Of a DNA stretch of 64,000 bases, positions 52,373 through 61,740 are shown piece by piece. The notes beneath the pieces were generated by a model. It was given only the letters and a program-made list of their open reading frames with translations, ran no database searches and was not told where the DNA came from. This stretch comes from Trichormus variabilis 0441 (GTDB taxonomy: Bacteria > Cyanobacteriota > Cyanobacteriia > Cyanobacteriales > Nostocaceae), in NCBI RefSeq assembly GCF_009856605.1, contig NZ_CP047242.1, positions 432,001 through 496,000 on the forward strand. The letters run 5' to 3'. Made by a program: the position numbers and the translations under genes. Each line of letters begins with the position of its first letter. Position 1 is the stretch's first letter.

Positions 52373-55300
52373 TTAGCGGTCTGAGAGCATGATGAAGAAT
52401 ACATTCTCTAACTCCTTTTCAAATTTGAGAGTTTTCACTAAGTCGGCTTCTTGAGAGAAGATAGAATCGATGATGATCATGTCCGGTTTAGCTGACAGGG
52501 CTTTACGGATACATTCTTGGGGATCTGAGGCTTCAATCACGTTGTATCCCTGAGTTTGCAAGACATCCGATATAGTTTTTAAAGTTGACGCGTTTTGATC
52601 AACAACCAAAACCTTCTTACTAGAAATACCCTGGGAAAGGAGCGAGCCAATTTCATTGAGAAGTTCTTCTGTATTGATAGGCTTGGTGAGATAGCGATCA
52701 ATCCCAATGTGGTGACCGCGTTCTTTATTTTCCACAATTGAGAGAATGATGATTGGAATGTCTGCGGTTAGGGGATCGTTTTTCAAAACAGCCGCTACAT
52801 CAAAACCGTTAATTTGGGGCATCATCACATCCAGAACAATCAAATCAGGGGAGGATATTTTGATTTGATGAATCGCATCCATACCATCTTTGGCTTCCCG
52901 AACGTTGTAGCCTTCATTTTCTAGTTGTTGACGGAGTAGTTCTCGAATATTGGCATCATCATCGACAACAAGAATGGTTTTGCGGTTTTCGCTGCATACT
53001 TGGTTGGCAGTGATGACGTGTTCTTTCAGTTGTCTGACTAAGGCATCGAGATTGAGATTAGCATTGGTGTTGTGATTGCTAGCGTAGATGGGAATGTGGA
53101 AAGAGAAGACGCTACCATGACCTGGTTCACTTTCCACCCAGATTCTGCCACCATGATGTTCGACAATTTGTTTACAGATGGGTAGTCCTAACCCTGTACC
53201 TTTGGGTTTGTCGGTAAGGGTATCACCAACTTGGCGGAATTTCTCAAATACTTTAGGCTGGTCTTCTGGGGCAATACCAACACCTGTATCAATGACACTG
53301 ATACATACACCATCTTTGTCTTGTTTGACGCGACAGGTAACAGAGCCAAATTCAGTAAACTTAACGGCATTAGAAATTAAATTGATCAGGACTTGTAATA
53401 GACGATTGCGATCGCCTATGATTTGCGGCAATCCAGATTCAATTTCTGTGAGCAACTGTAGACCATTAGTTTCAAATAATGCGGCTGTGGAAGTAGTCGC
53501 CCAATCCAATAACTCACCAGGGTCGATGGGCTGCATTTGCCATTCCACCTTACCTGCTTCCATCTTGGCAATGTCTAAAACATCGTTAATCAAAGATGTG
53601 AGTCGTTCTGCTTCCGACACAATAATATTGAGATTGTCACCCACCCGCTTGATGGTTTTTTGCAGTTTACGATCTTCGGTGGACAGGATGGGGAATACAT
53701 CTTTTTGCAGTTTTTCTTGAATGATGGAGGCAAAACCAAGGACAGAAGTTAGTGGTGTTCTGAGTTCGTGGGAAACTGTGGAGATAAAATCAGTTTTCAT
53801 TTTGTCGATTTCTTTTTCCGCCGTTACATCCCGAATCAACAGCGCTGAACCAAAGCAAGCGGCAACTTCCTGGGTGTCTGTCCGCTTAAAGATGGCTGTC
53901 CCTACGGCTTGCCCAATGCGGTCTTTCGCCAGTGCTACATCAGCAGTAAACACCTCTCCAGGATGGGATCGAGTATGTTCAATCAAATCTGCTAAACCGA
54001 ATATAGGTAGTTCCTGATAATGTCCATTCAGGGTATTGGCTGTTAATCCGTGCATAGCTAAAAACGCAGGATTGTAATGGGTAATTTGTCCTGTGGTGTC
54101 CACTACCAACAAACCATCTGCCAAGTTATCTAAAATGGCATTTAATCCTTGGGCTTCAGCTAGGGTATTTTGCAGTGCCGCCGTCCGTTCTGCTACTCTG
54201 GCTTCCAGTTGCTGATTGAGTTGCCTTAGAGCCATTTCTGCCAGCTTGCGGTCATGAATATCGGTACAGGTGCCAATCCATTCTTGAATACTGCCATCTT
54301 GTTTTAAGACAGGGACACCACAAACCGAGAAGTAGCGGTAAGTGCCATCTTTGCCACGTAGCTGATATTCGGTTTGGTAAATACTCCGGTTCGCTACAGC
54401 CGCATTCCAGGCTTCTAAGGAACGGGTACGGTCATCGGGGTGAATGGGATCAAGCCAACCCCAACCCTCAACCTCCGCTTCATTCTGCCCTGTATAAGCT
54501 ATCCAAGTGAGCATTTCGCTACTGATTCCCCATCCTTCTGGGGTTGTTCCCCAAACAATTTGGGAACTAGCAGTTACCAAAGAGCGATATCGTTCCTTCA
54601 GACGTTGATTTTCGGCTTCGGCTAACTTGCGATCGTGAATATCTGTACAGGTGCCAATCCACTCCCGGACATTGCCATCTTCTTCAATAACAGGAGCGCC
54701 CCAGACCCAAAAGTAGCGATAATTGCCATCCTTGCCACGAATCCGGTATTCAATTTGGTATTGACTACGGTTGGCTACAGCAATACCCCAGGCTTCCCCG
54801 GTGTAGCCCCGATCATCGGGATGAACAGCATCAATCCACCCTCCGTTCTCAGCTTCCGCTAAAGTTTGTCCTGTGTAAGCGATCCAGTCTTTGAGTTCAA
54901 AGCAAATTCCTTCTGGTGAACTGACCCAAATAATTTGTGTATTAGTTGTCACCAGAGAGCGGTATCGTGCTTCGCTCTGTTTCAAGATTTTTTCTGATTG
55001 TTGACGTTCTTTTTGGGTTTGTCTGATGTTGCTAATGTCTTCTACACTCGACCACATCAGCTTCTCGCCATCTTTCTCAATCATCACAGTGGAAACTTTC
55101 ACCGGAACTAAGTGTCCATCCTTGTGCAGATACTCTTGCTCATAGGCTTGGTGACAACCGGTCTGTTCTAGTTGCTCTAGTATGGTTCGCTCCGAAGCGA
55201 GATAGTTTTCAGGAGTAATCTGCCAGTAGTTTAAGTTGAGGGTTTCTGGGACAGTTCTCCCCAAAATGGTGGCATAAGTGGGATTAACATCTATCAATGC

Positions 55301-55381
55301 GCCATTTTTTCGCCACAATACTAGACCAACAGGACATTTTTCCCAAAGGAGGCGATTACATTGATCAAGTTGGCTAGACAT
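52373..55381 (-). CDS. Multi-PAS hybrid histidine kinase with two receiver domains
   Basis: 1002 residues. PAS domains at ~10-125 (KNGALIDVNPTYATILGRT), ~140-255, ~265-385 and ~410-520 (GQITHYNPAFLAMHGLTANT), with a coiled coil before the last. HisKA contains STVSHELRTPLTSVLGFASI (His538). HATPase has LISNAVKFT, DTGVGIAPED and KGTGLGLPICKQI. Receiver 1 (~805-915): LVVDDDANIRELLRQQ, LIVLDVMMPQINGFD (Asp851). Receiver 2 is short (~925-1002): VLVVDQNASTLKTISDVLQT, IIIDSIF with an Asp but no conserved Lys and no final helix, so it looks truncated or degenerate. Its start overlaps the stop of the upstream kinase gene by 8 bp, implying translational coupling. Confidence 0.94.
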   Translation of the reverse strand: MSSQLDQCNRLLWEKCPVGLVLWRKNGALIDVNPTYATILGRTVPETLNLNYWQITPENYLASERTILEQLEQTGCHQAYEQEYLHKDGHLVPVKVSTVMIEKDGEKLMWSSVEDISNIRQTQKERQQSEKILKQSEARYRSLVTTNTQIIWVSSPEGICFELKDWIAYTGQTLAEAENGGWIDAVHPDDRGYTGEAWGIAVANRSQYQIEYRIRGKDGNYRYFWVWGAPVIEEDGNVREWIGTCTDIHDRKLAEAENQRLKERYRSLVTASSQIVWGTTPEGWGISSEMLTWIAYTGQNEAEVEGWGWLDPIHPDDRTRSLEAWNAAVANRSIYQTEYQLRGKDGTYRYFSVCGVPVLKQDGSIQEWIGTCTDIHDRKLAEMALRQLNQQLEARVAERTAALQNTLAEAQGLNAILDNLADGLLVVDTTGQITHYNPAFLAMHGLTANTLNGHYQELPIFGLADLIEHTRSHPGEVFTADVALAKDRIGQAVGTAIFKRTDTQEVAACFGSALLIRDVTAEKEIDKMKTDFISTVSHELRTPLTSVLGFASIIQEKLQKDVFPILSTEDRKLQKTIKRVGDNLNIIVSEAERLTSLINDVLDIAKMEAGKVEWQMQPIDPGELLDWATTSTAALFETNGLQLLTEIESGLPQIIGDRNRLLQVLINLISNAVKFTEFGSVTCRVKQDKDGVCISVIDTGVGIAPEDQPKVFEKFRQVGDTLTDKPKGTGLGLPICKQIVEHHGGRIWVESEPGHGSVFSFHIPIYASNHNTNANLNLDALVRQLKEHVITANQVCSENRKTILVVDDDANIRELLRQQLENEGYNVREAKDGMDAIHQIKISSPDLIVLDVMMPQINGFDVAAVLKNDPLTADIPIIILSIVENKERGHHIGIDRYLTKPINTEELLNEIGSLLSQGISSKKVLVVDQNASTLKTISDVLQTQGYNVIEASDPQECIRKALSAKPDMIIIDSIFSQEADLVKTLKFEKELENVFFIMLSDR

Positions 55382-57416
55382 GGTTGTGGTTTCCTTGGTG
55401 ATTGATTGGTGTAGGCTGAGAACAACAGAACCAGGACAACAAGGTGGCGTAAAGTTTTAACGAAATTGGGTTACGCTGAAAAATTTGGTAAATTTGCTCA
55501 GAAGATGCAGTATCAACGCCTGGACTCTGTTCGGAAAGTTGGCGGATCAGTTGAGTATGACGGAGCAGCAATTCTGTTGGTTTAAAGGTGGGAGTTGTCG
55601 AGGGAATGAAACCATCTGCATCAGCAGTTGGGGATAATTCGCTTGTAGGGGTTGGTAAGGTTGCAGTTTTCAGGTCAGGAATCAGACGATTTTGCTCTTT
55701 AGCCACTTCCATTGCTGAACAATTGACTGGAATTTGAATCCAAAATTCTGTACCTTGACCTGGTTGAGAACGACATTTGAGAATTCCATGATGTCTCTCT
55801 ACAATAATTTGGTGGCTGATGGCCATGCCTAACCCAGTTCCTTTACCAACCTCTTTCGTTGTGAAGAAGGGATCATAAATGCGTCCCATGATATCTTCCT
55901 TGATTCCTGAGCCATTGTCGGCAATGTGAATCACCACCCATTGATCATCTAGGGCTTCGGTGCGAATGGTGATTTGGGGTTTAGTCAAAAGTCCATAGTC
56001 CATAGTCCATAGTTTAGGGTTGTTGACTGTTAACTCTTGACTGTTGACTCTTAACTCTTCTAAAGCATCAATGGCATTTGCCAAGATGTTCATAAACACC
56101 TGATTCAACTGTCCTGGGTAGCACTCAATTAAAGGAAGTTGGGCATAGTCTTTAACGACTTCAATTTCTGAATAATTAGGGCCAGCTTTCAGACGATGGC
56201 GGAGAATCATTAGCGTCCCGTCAATGCCATCTTGAATGTTGACGGTTTTCATTTCGGCTTCGTCATGGCGGGAGAAATTCTTCAGGGATTTGACAATTTC
56301 TACAATGCGATCTGTGCCAACTTTCATGGAGTCCAGCAATTTGGGCAAATCGTCCCGAATAAATTCCAGATCAATATTGTCTAAATCTAATTCCATCTCG
56401 GACGGAGCCACAGGTAAGAATTTTTGATACTCATGTAGTAGGTATAGTAAGTCATTGGCGTATTCGGCAACATACCTCAAATTCCCACAAATGAAGTTAA
56501 CTGGATTGTTGATTTCGTGGGCAACTCCGGCCATGAGTTGCCCCAAACTCGACATTTTTTCGCTTTGGATTAACTTCGTTTGTGCTAATTGCAATTCATG
56601 GAGAGCTTGCTGAAGTTTTTCTGTTTGGGCTTTCGCTTGGGCGGTGGCTTGAGTGCTTTGTTCATAAAGCAAGGCTTTTTCAATAGCGATCGCAGTTTGT
56701 GAGGCAAAAATACTTACAAGCTTGAGGTGTTCAGCTTTGTATGCTTCGGTTTTGGTTGTACCAATGGCGATCGCTCCCAATATCCGATCTTTCGCTCGCA
56801 AGGGTACGCAAATCAGTGCGTTGACGTTTTTTTGCTCATATATCCGCCGATCAGCTGGTAAATTATTGATCAGTTCTGCCCGACCAGATTGTACAATGCT
56901 GCCAATAATTCCCTGGCCTGGTTGCGGTTGATTTTGGTGAAAAAGCTGACCAAATTCTGCAATAGTTTCAAAGGCAGTTTTATCTGGGCTGAGGAGCAGA
57001 ATTATCCCCGCAGACGATTCCATCAGTTGACTCAATTCTTTGAGAACCAGTTGAGCAATCTGTCGAGTATCTAAACTTCTAGTCAGTTGAGTGGATATAT
57101 CCTCAAACAAATCAATTTCTTGGTATCGCTCCAACAATTCTTTAGCCAGCTCTTTCTTCTCTGCTTCTTGTTTTGCCAAAAATGACAGCAAACTAGCTAC
57201 TATGCTGGCCTGTTCTTCACCAACAACCCAACCGATGATCTCTCCCGACACTTCAATTGAATGTCGGTGTTGTGAAGTTTGCTCCCCAATACTCAGCAGT
57301 TTTGTGCCGTCTACTAGCTCCACATCAATCGCTACCTTGATTTGCTCAACTAAGTTTTGCAGAAGTAAAGGTAACTCTTTTTTGCTAAAAATCTTTTTGA
57401 GGTTAATTGCGGACAT
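55374..57416 (-). CDS. GAF-domain sensor histidine kinase
   Basis: 680 residues from the ATG ending at 57416 (MSAINLKKIFSKKELPLLLQ). N-terminal region of ~120 residues, then GAF (~130-260) with LLLSPDKTAFETIAEFGQ and ICVPLRAKDRILGAIAI. The HisKA-like helix is MSSLGQLMAGVAHEINNPVN (His300). HATPase motifs: QVFMNILANAIDALE (N box), IADNGSGI (G1), YDPFFTTKEVGKGTGLGMAIS (F/G2). The insert VNSQELTVNNPKLWTMDYGL follows the N box. The C-terminal ~80 residues are extra and end HQGNHNHV. It is the first gene of the cluster with the hybrid kinase and response regulator. Confidence 0.93.
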   Translation of the reverse strand: MSAINLKKIFSKKELPLLLQNLVEQIKVAIDVELVDGTKLLSIGEQTSQHRHSIEVSGEIIGWVVGEEQASIVASLLSFLAKQEAEKKELAKELLERYQEIDLFEDISTQLTRSLDTRQIAQLVLKELSQLMESSAGIILLLSPDKTAFETIAEFGQLFHQNQPQPGQGIIGSIVQSGRAELINNLPADRRIYEQKNVNALICVPLRAKDRILGAIAIGTTKTEAYKAEHLKLVSIFASQTAIAIEKALLYEQSTQATAQAKAQTEKLQQALHELQLAQTKLIQSEKMSSLGQLMAGVAHEINNPVNFICGNLRYVAEYANDLLYLLHEYQKFLPVAPSEMELDLDNIDLEFIRDDLPKLLDSMKVGTDRIVEIVKSLKNFSRHDEAEMKTVNIQDGIDGTLMILRHRLKAGPNYSEIEVVKDYAQLPLIECYPGQLNQVFMNILANAIDALEELRVNSQELTVNNPKLWTMDYGLLTKPQITIRTEALDDQWVVIHIADNGSGIKEDIMGRIYDPFFTTKEVGKGTGLGMAISHQIIVERHHGILKCRSQPGQGTEFWIQIPVNCSAMEVAKEQNRLIPDLKTATLPTPTSELSPTADADGFIPSTTPTFKPTELLLRHTQLIRQLSEQSPGVDTASSEQIYQIFQRNPISLKLYATLLSWFCCSQPTPINHQGNHNHV
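55978..56058. repeat. Heptamer tandem repeat inside the GAF histidine kinase gene
   Basis: GTCCATAGTCCATAGTCCAT and GTTGACTGTTAACTCTTGAC, TGTTGACTCTTAACTCTTC are two tandem arrays of seven-base units in frame, encoding the ~27-residue insert between the N box and the next HATPase strand. The kinase at 16823 has a comparable insert (17086-17145) at the corresponding place. Confidence 0.8.
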
Positions 57417-57428
57417 ACAACACTTCAC

Positions 57429-57717
57429 CTAAAGCACCTTGCAAATTAGCTACTGTCAAACCAACACGGTGATTAATTTCATCCCAGAACAGAACAACAT
57501 CACTTGCCATTAGTTGCTGTCTTGCTTTTTGTCCGATGTACCTAGCACCCCCCCATAGAAGAGTTATTGCCATAAAATTTTAAAAATATATGAATTTACT
57601 ATCAAGACTAGTCTTCCCAAAAAAAATGGCAGCATAACGGTAAAGTTAAGCTGCCGTAAAGTAGAAAGTAGGGAGCAAGAGGAGAATACCTTTCTTACTC
57701 ACTACTCAGCACTAAAA
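57429..57717. other. Gene-free stretch between kinase cluster and Old Yellow Enzyme gene
   Basis: About 290 bases: the promoter of the kinase cluster and the end of the OYE transcript. CATAACGGTAAAGTTAAGCT and neighbours show no clear element. No gene recognised. Confidence 0.4.
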
Positions 57718-58785
57718 TTACAACCAAGCTCGGTCATATTGAACTGGCCAGTGTTTCTCGTGTCCTAGTTCTTTAGCTGCTAGGTGAGGCCAGTAGGGAT
57801 TGCGGAGGAGTTCACGCCCTAATAAAACTATGTCGGCGACACCAGAGCGAATAATTTGGTCGGCTTGTTCTGGGGATGTAATTAAACCTACTGCCCCTGT
57901 AGGGATATTGGCTTCTTTACGGATACGTTCGGCAAACTGAGCCTGGTATCCAGGTTTTACAGGTATATTAATACCTGGTATAACCCCACCGGAAGAACAA
58001 TCTATTAAGTCTACGCCTAGAGATTTTAGTTTGTCACTGATGGCAATACTTTGTTCAATATCCCATCCTTTATCTACCCAATCTGTAGCAGAGAGGCGTA
58101 CAAATAAGGGGTATGATTCTGGCAATACCTCTCGCACTGCCTCAACTACTTCTCGTAATAAACGGGTACGATTTTCAAAGCTACCGCCGTAATCATCTTG
58201 GCGTTGGTTAACTAGGGGAGAAAGAAATTGGTGTAGTAAATAGCCGTGGGCTGCATGAATTTCTATAACTTTGAATCCAGCTTGCAGGGAACGTTTGGTG
58301 GCTTGGACAAAGGCTTGAATAACTTGCTGGATACCTTCAATACTTAAAGCTTCAGGTACTGGGCTTTCTTTACTAAAAGCGATCGCACTGCTAGACACCA
58401 CAGGTCGCCAACCTTCCTGAGATTCATCTATAAATTTCCCCCCTTTGCTGGGTTTAGAGGTGCTGGCTTTTCTCCCTGCATGAGCTAGTTGAATAGCCGC
58501 TACTGCACCAAAGTTATGAATCAAGCTGACGGTTCTCGCTAAAGCTTCTATATGTGCATCCGACCAAATTCCCAAATCTTGGGGGCTAATTCGTCCGCGA
58601 GCTTCCACAGCCGCCGCCTCGGTCATTACCAAACCCGCTCCACCAACTGCACGAGAAGCTAAATGAACCAAGTGCCAGTCATTAGCAAAGCCATTGGTAC
58701 TGGAATATTGACACATCGGCGATAAGGCGATGCGATTGCGAAAAGTAACTTCACGAATTCTTAGTGGTTCAAATAGATGAGTCAT
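57718..58785 (-). CDS. NADPH dehydrogenase NamA/YqjM-like Old Yellow Enzyme
   Basis: 355 residues, FMN-dependent ene-reductase. LSPMCQYSSTNG carries the Cys and Tyr of the YqjM subclass; IHAAHGYLLHQFLSPLVNQR has the substrate-binding His pair; RQDDYGGSFENRTRLLREVV and PTGAVGLI, GVADIVLLGRELLRNPYW complete the family. It reduces alpha,beta-unsaturated carbonyls and related electrophiles; role in oxidative stress is common for this class. Monocistronic. Confidence 0.95.
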   Translation of the reverse strand: MTHLFEPLRIREVTFRNRIALSPMCQYSSTNGFANDWHLVHLASRAVGGAGLVMTEAAAVEARGRISPQDLGIWSDAHIEALARTVSLIHNFGAVAAIQLAHAGRKASTSKPSKGGKFIDESQEGWRPVVSSSAIAFSKESPVPEALSIEGIQQVIQAFVQATKRSLQAGFKVIEIHAAHGYLLHQFLSPLVNQRQDDYGGSFENRTRLLREVVEAVREVLPESYPLFVRLSATDWVDKGWDIEQSIAISDKLKSLGVDLIDCSSGGVIPGINIPVKPGYQAQFAERIRKEANIPTGAVGLITSPEQADQIIRSGVADIVLLGRELLRNPYWPHLAAKELGHEKHWPVQYDRAWL

Positions 58786-58960
58786 CAGTTATTAATTCCT
58801 TCTCTTGCTAGGTGAAAGAAATTTGGAAATATTGAAGTTAGGAGGAGACAGAAGGCTTTTCCTGGGGATACCTTTTGAGAAGCAAGTTACGTATCTAAAG
58901 CCATGAGCAACATCCTAAGTAAGATATTTGTCCCCCTGCTTTCTTCCCCCAAGCCCGCCT

Positions 58961-59167
58961 TCATTCTTGGCTGTAGAATTTTTTGATTGAGACTGGCTTC
59001 CGCTTTGTTAATGCTTCCTGTATATCTTCACAACTACATTCCCAAATATCTTGTTGGCCTTTTCCTTGATCAATTTTTAACTGTAAATTATCCGGTAATT
59101 TTGTGTTTTGCCAATGTGAATTAACTTCTACCCATAATAGTTCTCTTTCAAGTTGTCCAAAAAACAT
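58961..59167 (-). CDS. Small hypothetical protein
   Basis: 68 residues from the ATG ending at 59167 (MFFGQLERELLWVEVNSHWQ), with GGGGA eight bases upstream on the minus strand. Charged, soluble, one CSCEDIQEALTKR segment. I do not recognise the family. An in-frame ATG at 59197 would add ten residues that look like a shadow of its leader. Upstream and downstream are AT-rich. Confidence 0.45.
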   Translation of the reverse strand: MFFGQLERELLWVEVNSHWQNTKLPDNLQLKIDQGKGQQDIWECSCEDIQEALTKRKPVSIKKFYSQE

Positions 59168-59197
59168 GATTGCTGTCCCCTTTACTACAAAAAACAT

Positions 59198-59849
59198 TAA
59201 TTATTTCTTCAGAGTTTTACTATTTAGTGGTCTTTAATTTAATATTTTATTAATGTTAATAGCTGAAATAATATGTTTGTAAATAGAGATTGAAAATGCT
59301 CTTCGACAAGATAAATATTTTGCATAAACCCTATGCTACATCCTTTTTCATCTATTTTAAATAGCGAATAATATTAGTTATTATTAGTAATTTTTTTAGG
59401 TAATATTGCTCATTGTCTGCCATATTCTCAAGGTAAATACTTGGTATTTTAAACTAGCATTGCCAGCTATTCCCACATATTTTATTAATCTAAAACACGA
59501 TATATCTTATCTTTGTGGTTGAAAATTGTTCCTACAAAGATACTAGAGGTAAAATAGTTTTCCATTGTTGACTAAAATTACCTGAACTCCAAGTTGCTAA
59601 ATTCTTTGATGGTTCACCAGCCATAAGTAAAACGTAAGTCTCCTAAGTGGTTCAACCTCAAGTCCCATGATTCAGATGAATATCTATTTAGCAATTTAAT
59701 ATCACTATAGTACATTAAATCTATGAGTTTACCGTATTAGATAAGTATGAGATTTGCATAGATTAAGGAAAAACACAAGGGGATATTAAGATTTAGTGAT
59801 ATTGCTAGGGAAAACTGTAATTTTGGCTACAAAAATTTGCCAAAAATAA
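59198..59849. other. Long AT-rich gene-free stretch
   Basis: About 650 bases with no recognisable gene, RNA or repeat. Only short AT-rich runs (e.g. TATTATTAGTAATTTTTTTA near 59380) are seen. It probably holds nothing more than the promoter of the 59167 gene. Confidence 0.4.
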
Positions 59850-59872
59850 AGGACAAGATTTACTCTTGTCCT
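59850..59872 (-). terminator. Intrinsic terminator downstream of the decayed DUF2808 gene
   Basis: AGGACAAGA-TTTAC-TCTTGTCCT, a perfect 9-bp stem. On the minus strand it is followed by TTATTTTTGG, a T-rich tail. It lies about 55 bases past the stop at 59927. Confidence 0.75.
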
Positions 59873-59926
59873 AAATCACAAAAATAGCAAATGGTGTGTC
59901 AAATACGTCAGATGCTCCTGATGACA

Positions 59927-60340
59927 TTAACTTTCTGTGGTCGTGTCTGTGTAAAACTGTAACCGACCAACGCTGAGACACTGCCCAGCAGTTTGCTTTC
60001 CAGAAGGAAAAGCTATTACATCAAATAAATATACCCCATCATAGGAAGGATTGCGATTAGGCCGCAGACCAATTGTCACGATTTGCCCAGGTGGTATAAG
60101 AAAATCAAAGGTGACGGTTATAATTTGTGCTTGAGCGTCCCTGATTAGCGGCTTCACTCCTAAGTTTTGTCCTTTGCTGTTGTGAGTACCGACAAAAGCG
60201 ATCGCCTTATTTGGCTAAAACTCATTATTTTCAGTACCAATTCTTTGAGTAAAAGTCACTTGCTGTAATGCTTCCCTGGCTGTGGCTGCTACTTTTATAG
60301 TGAAATATAGCTGGGGAATGGGTGAAAAGTCTTTTTGTGT
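59927..60340 (-). pseudogene. Decayed DUF2808 gene with in-frame amber stop
   Basis: The part from 60157 (GTG) to 59927 encodes 76 residues with DUF2808 features: FDFLIPPGQIVTIGLRP, NPSYDGVYLFDVIAFPSG and LSVGRLQFY. In the same frame upstream, past a TAG at 60215-60217, lies PQLYFTIKVAATAREALQQV, TFTQRIGTENNEF (the N-terminal part of the domain) and, between, PNKAIAFVGTHNSKGQ. A second in-frame stop bounds the readable part at 60341-60343. The signal peptide and first ~50 residues that DUF2808 proteins carry are missing. So the gene is broken by a nonsense codon and loss of its 5' end. A terminator still follows. Confidence 0.8.
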
Positions 60341-60481
60341 CTAGGTTGTATAATTTATTGATGTCCTAACACTACTGGCGACAGCTATACTATGTGGGAT
60401 TTCCCCAGAGACAACGCACCACCCGCTATGGATAAACTTAAAAACCCTGTAAACTCTATAGCTTTCAAGGTTTTCAGTAAG

Positions 60482-60554
<73 letters not shown>

Positions 60555-60630
60555 TTGTTTTTTTTCTTGACCACGATTAATCAATTTAGCAAACATAAAA
60601 CGATTTGGCAATAGTTTTCGTAAAAAAGAT

Positions 60631-61515
60631 TTATGCTGCCTTGAAGTACAACTTTACCCAAATAAATACAGCCACAAACAGGAACACCTGGATCAGAACA
60701 ATGCTAGGGCCAGAGGCGAGATTGAAAGCACCTGATAGCACAATGCCAATGATGCTACTGGCAGCACCAACTAGCATTGACATGACAAGATAGTGCTGAA
60801 AGTGGTGACTCATCAACTTAGCAGTAGCAGATGGAATCACTAAAAAGGCGTTCACTAGCAGGACACCAACAGCTTTAATGGCTACAGCTACTGCCAATGA
60901 AAGTAAGACTACGAACCCATAACGGTACAGCTGAACAGGAACACCCTGAACTTTTGCCACATCCAAGTTTAGGGTCAATAAAATTTGTTGTCGTAGGGTT
61001 GAAAGTAAAAATATACTACTGGTGAGCAGTACTAGAAATGTCAAAATTAAGTCTGTGCTATCAATAGCCAGAATATCGCCAAACAAGACCCCTATTAAGT
61101 TACCGCGATATCCTTGAATTAAGTTAGTGAGAATAACACCGATCGCCAAAGCACCAGAGAGAACTATACTGAGTACGCTATCACTACCTAAATCCGTCTG
61201 GTCAATTAAATAAAGGACGACAACACCAAAAACTAAAGTAAAGGGCAGTAGCATGGAAGTAGGGTTAACTTGCAACAGCACGCCCAACACTACCCCTACC
61301 AATGCTGCGTGACCAACGGCATGACTAAAAAATGATAGCTGGCGTAAGGTGACAAAACTGCCCAGTAAACCCCCTAGTACTCCCATTAAAACAGCGCCTG
61401 CGATCGCCCGTTGCATAAAAGGAAATTGCAGCAAACTCACCAAATCTTCAACACTCGCCACACCGATTAGACAGCAAGAGTTAGGAGGCAGGAGGTAGAA
61501 GGTTGTAGTTAGCAT
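60631..61515 (-). CDS. ABC metal transporter permease (ZnuB/MntB type)
   Basis: About 276-294 residues. Nine membrane-spanning stretches, e.g. AGAVLMGVLGGLLGSFVTLR, VGHAALVGVVLGVLLQVN, AVGVLLVNAFLVIPSATAKL and SIVLIQVFLFVAVFIWVKL. LRQLSFFSHAVGHAAL is the ZnuB/MntB signature. It forms the membrane channel of the zinc or manganese uptake system with the ATPase at 62161 and the binding protein at 63095. The frame up to 61515 (MLTTTFYLLPPNSCCL) is encoded by short repeat DNA; the real start is probably the GTG at 61461 or a later one. It is separated from the other two genes by the opposite-strand regulator. Confidence 0.88.
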   Translation of the reverse strand: MLTTTFYLLPPNSCCLIGVASVEDLVSLLQFPFMQRAIAGAVLMGVLGGLLGSFVTLRQLSFFSHAVGHAALVGVVLGVLLQVNPTSMLLPFTLVFGVVVLYLIDQTDLGSDSVLSIVLSGALAIGVILTNLIQGYRGNLIGVLFGDILAIDSTDLILTFLVLLTSSIFLLSTLRQQILLTLNLDVAKVQGVPVQLYRYGFVVLLSLAVAVAIKAVGVLLVNAFLVIPSATAKLMSHHFQHYLVMSMLVGAASSIIGIVLSGAFNLASGPSIVLIQVFLFVAVFIWVKLYFKAA

Positions 61516-61740
61516 ACAATCAGTTGTTTATTTTTATTATCAGAATTCATTGCATCCATATTCAAGCTAGTGGGTACTTTTACCACACATTACTACAAAG
61601 TATCTCTGAATTTCTCAACTTTTTAATGTGATTAAAGTATATAATTGCATTTATAATCTACTCTTGTTAATAAATTGTTTTAAACATCGATCTCAAATTT
61701 AACTATTCCTCAATTAAATAATTATAGTTGACAAGTTCAC
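61516..61740. promoter_or_regulatory. Divergent promoter region of permease and SmtB-type regulator
   Basis: 225 bases between divergent genes, very AT-rich. ATGAATTCTGATAATAAAAATA on the minus strand holds half of a Zur-like TGATAATNATTATCA site but lacks the second half. No clear 12-2-12 SmtB/ArsR operator is seen. Regulation by the adjacent regulator is plausible but not shown. Confidence 0.4.

Noticed and set aside
53178..54017. Two adjoining plus-strand frames opposite the hybrid kinase gene
   Set aside because: Antisense to HisKA/HATPase codons; no ribosome-binding site.
61516..61740. A Zur box upstream of the permease
   Set aside because: Only one half of the palindrome (TGATAAT) is present, within an AT-rich background.
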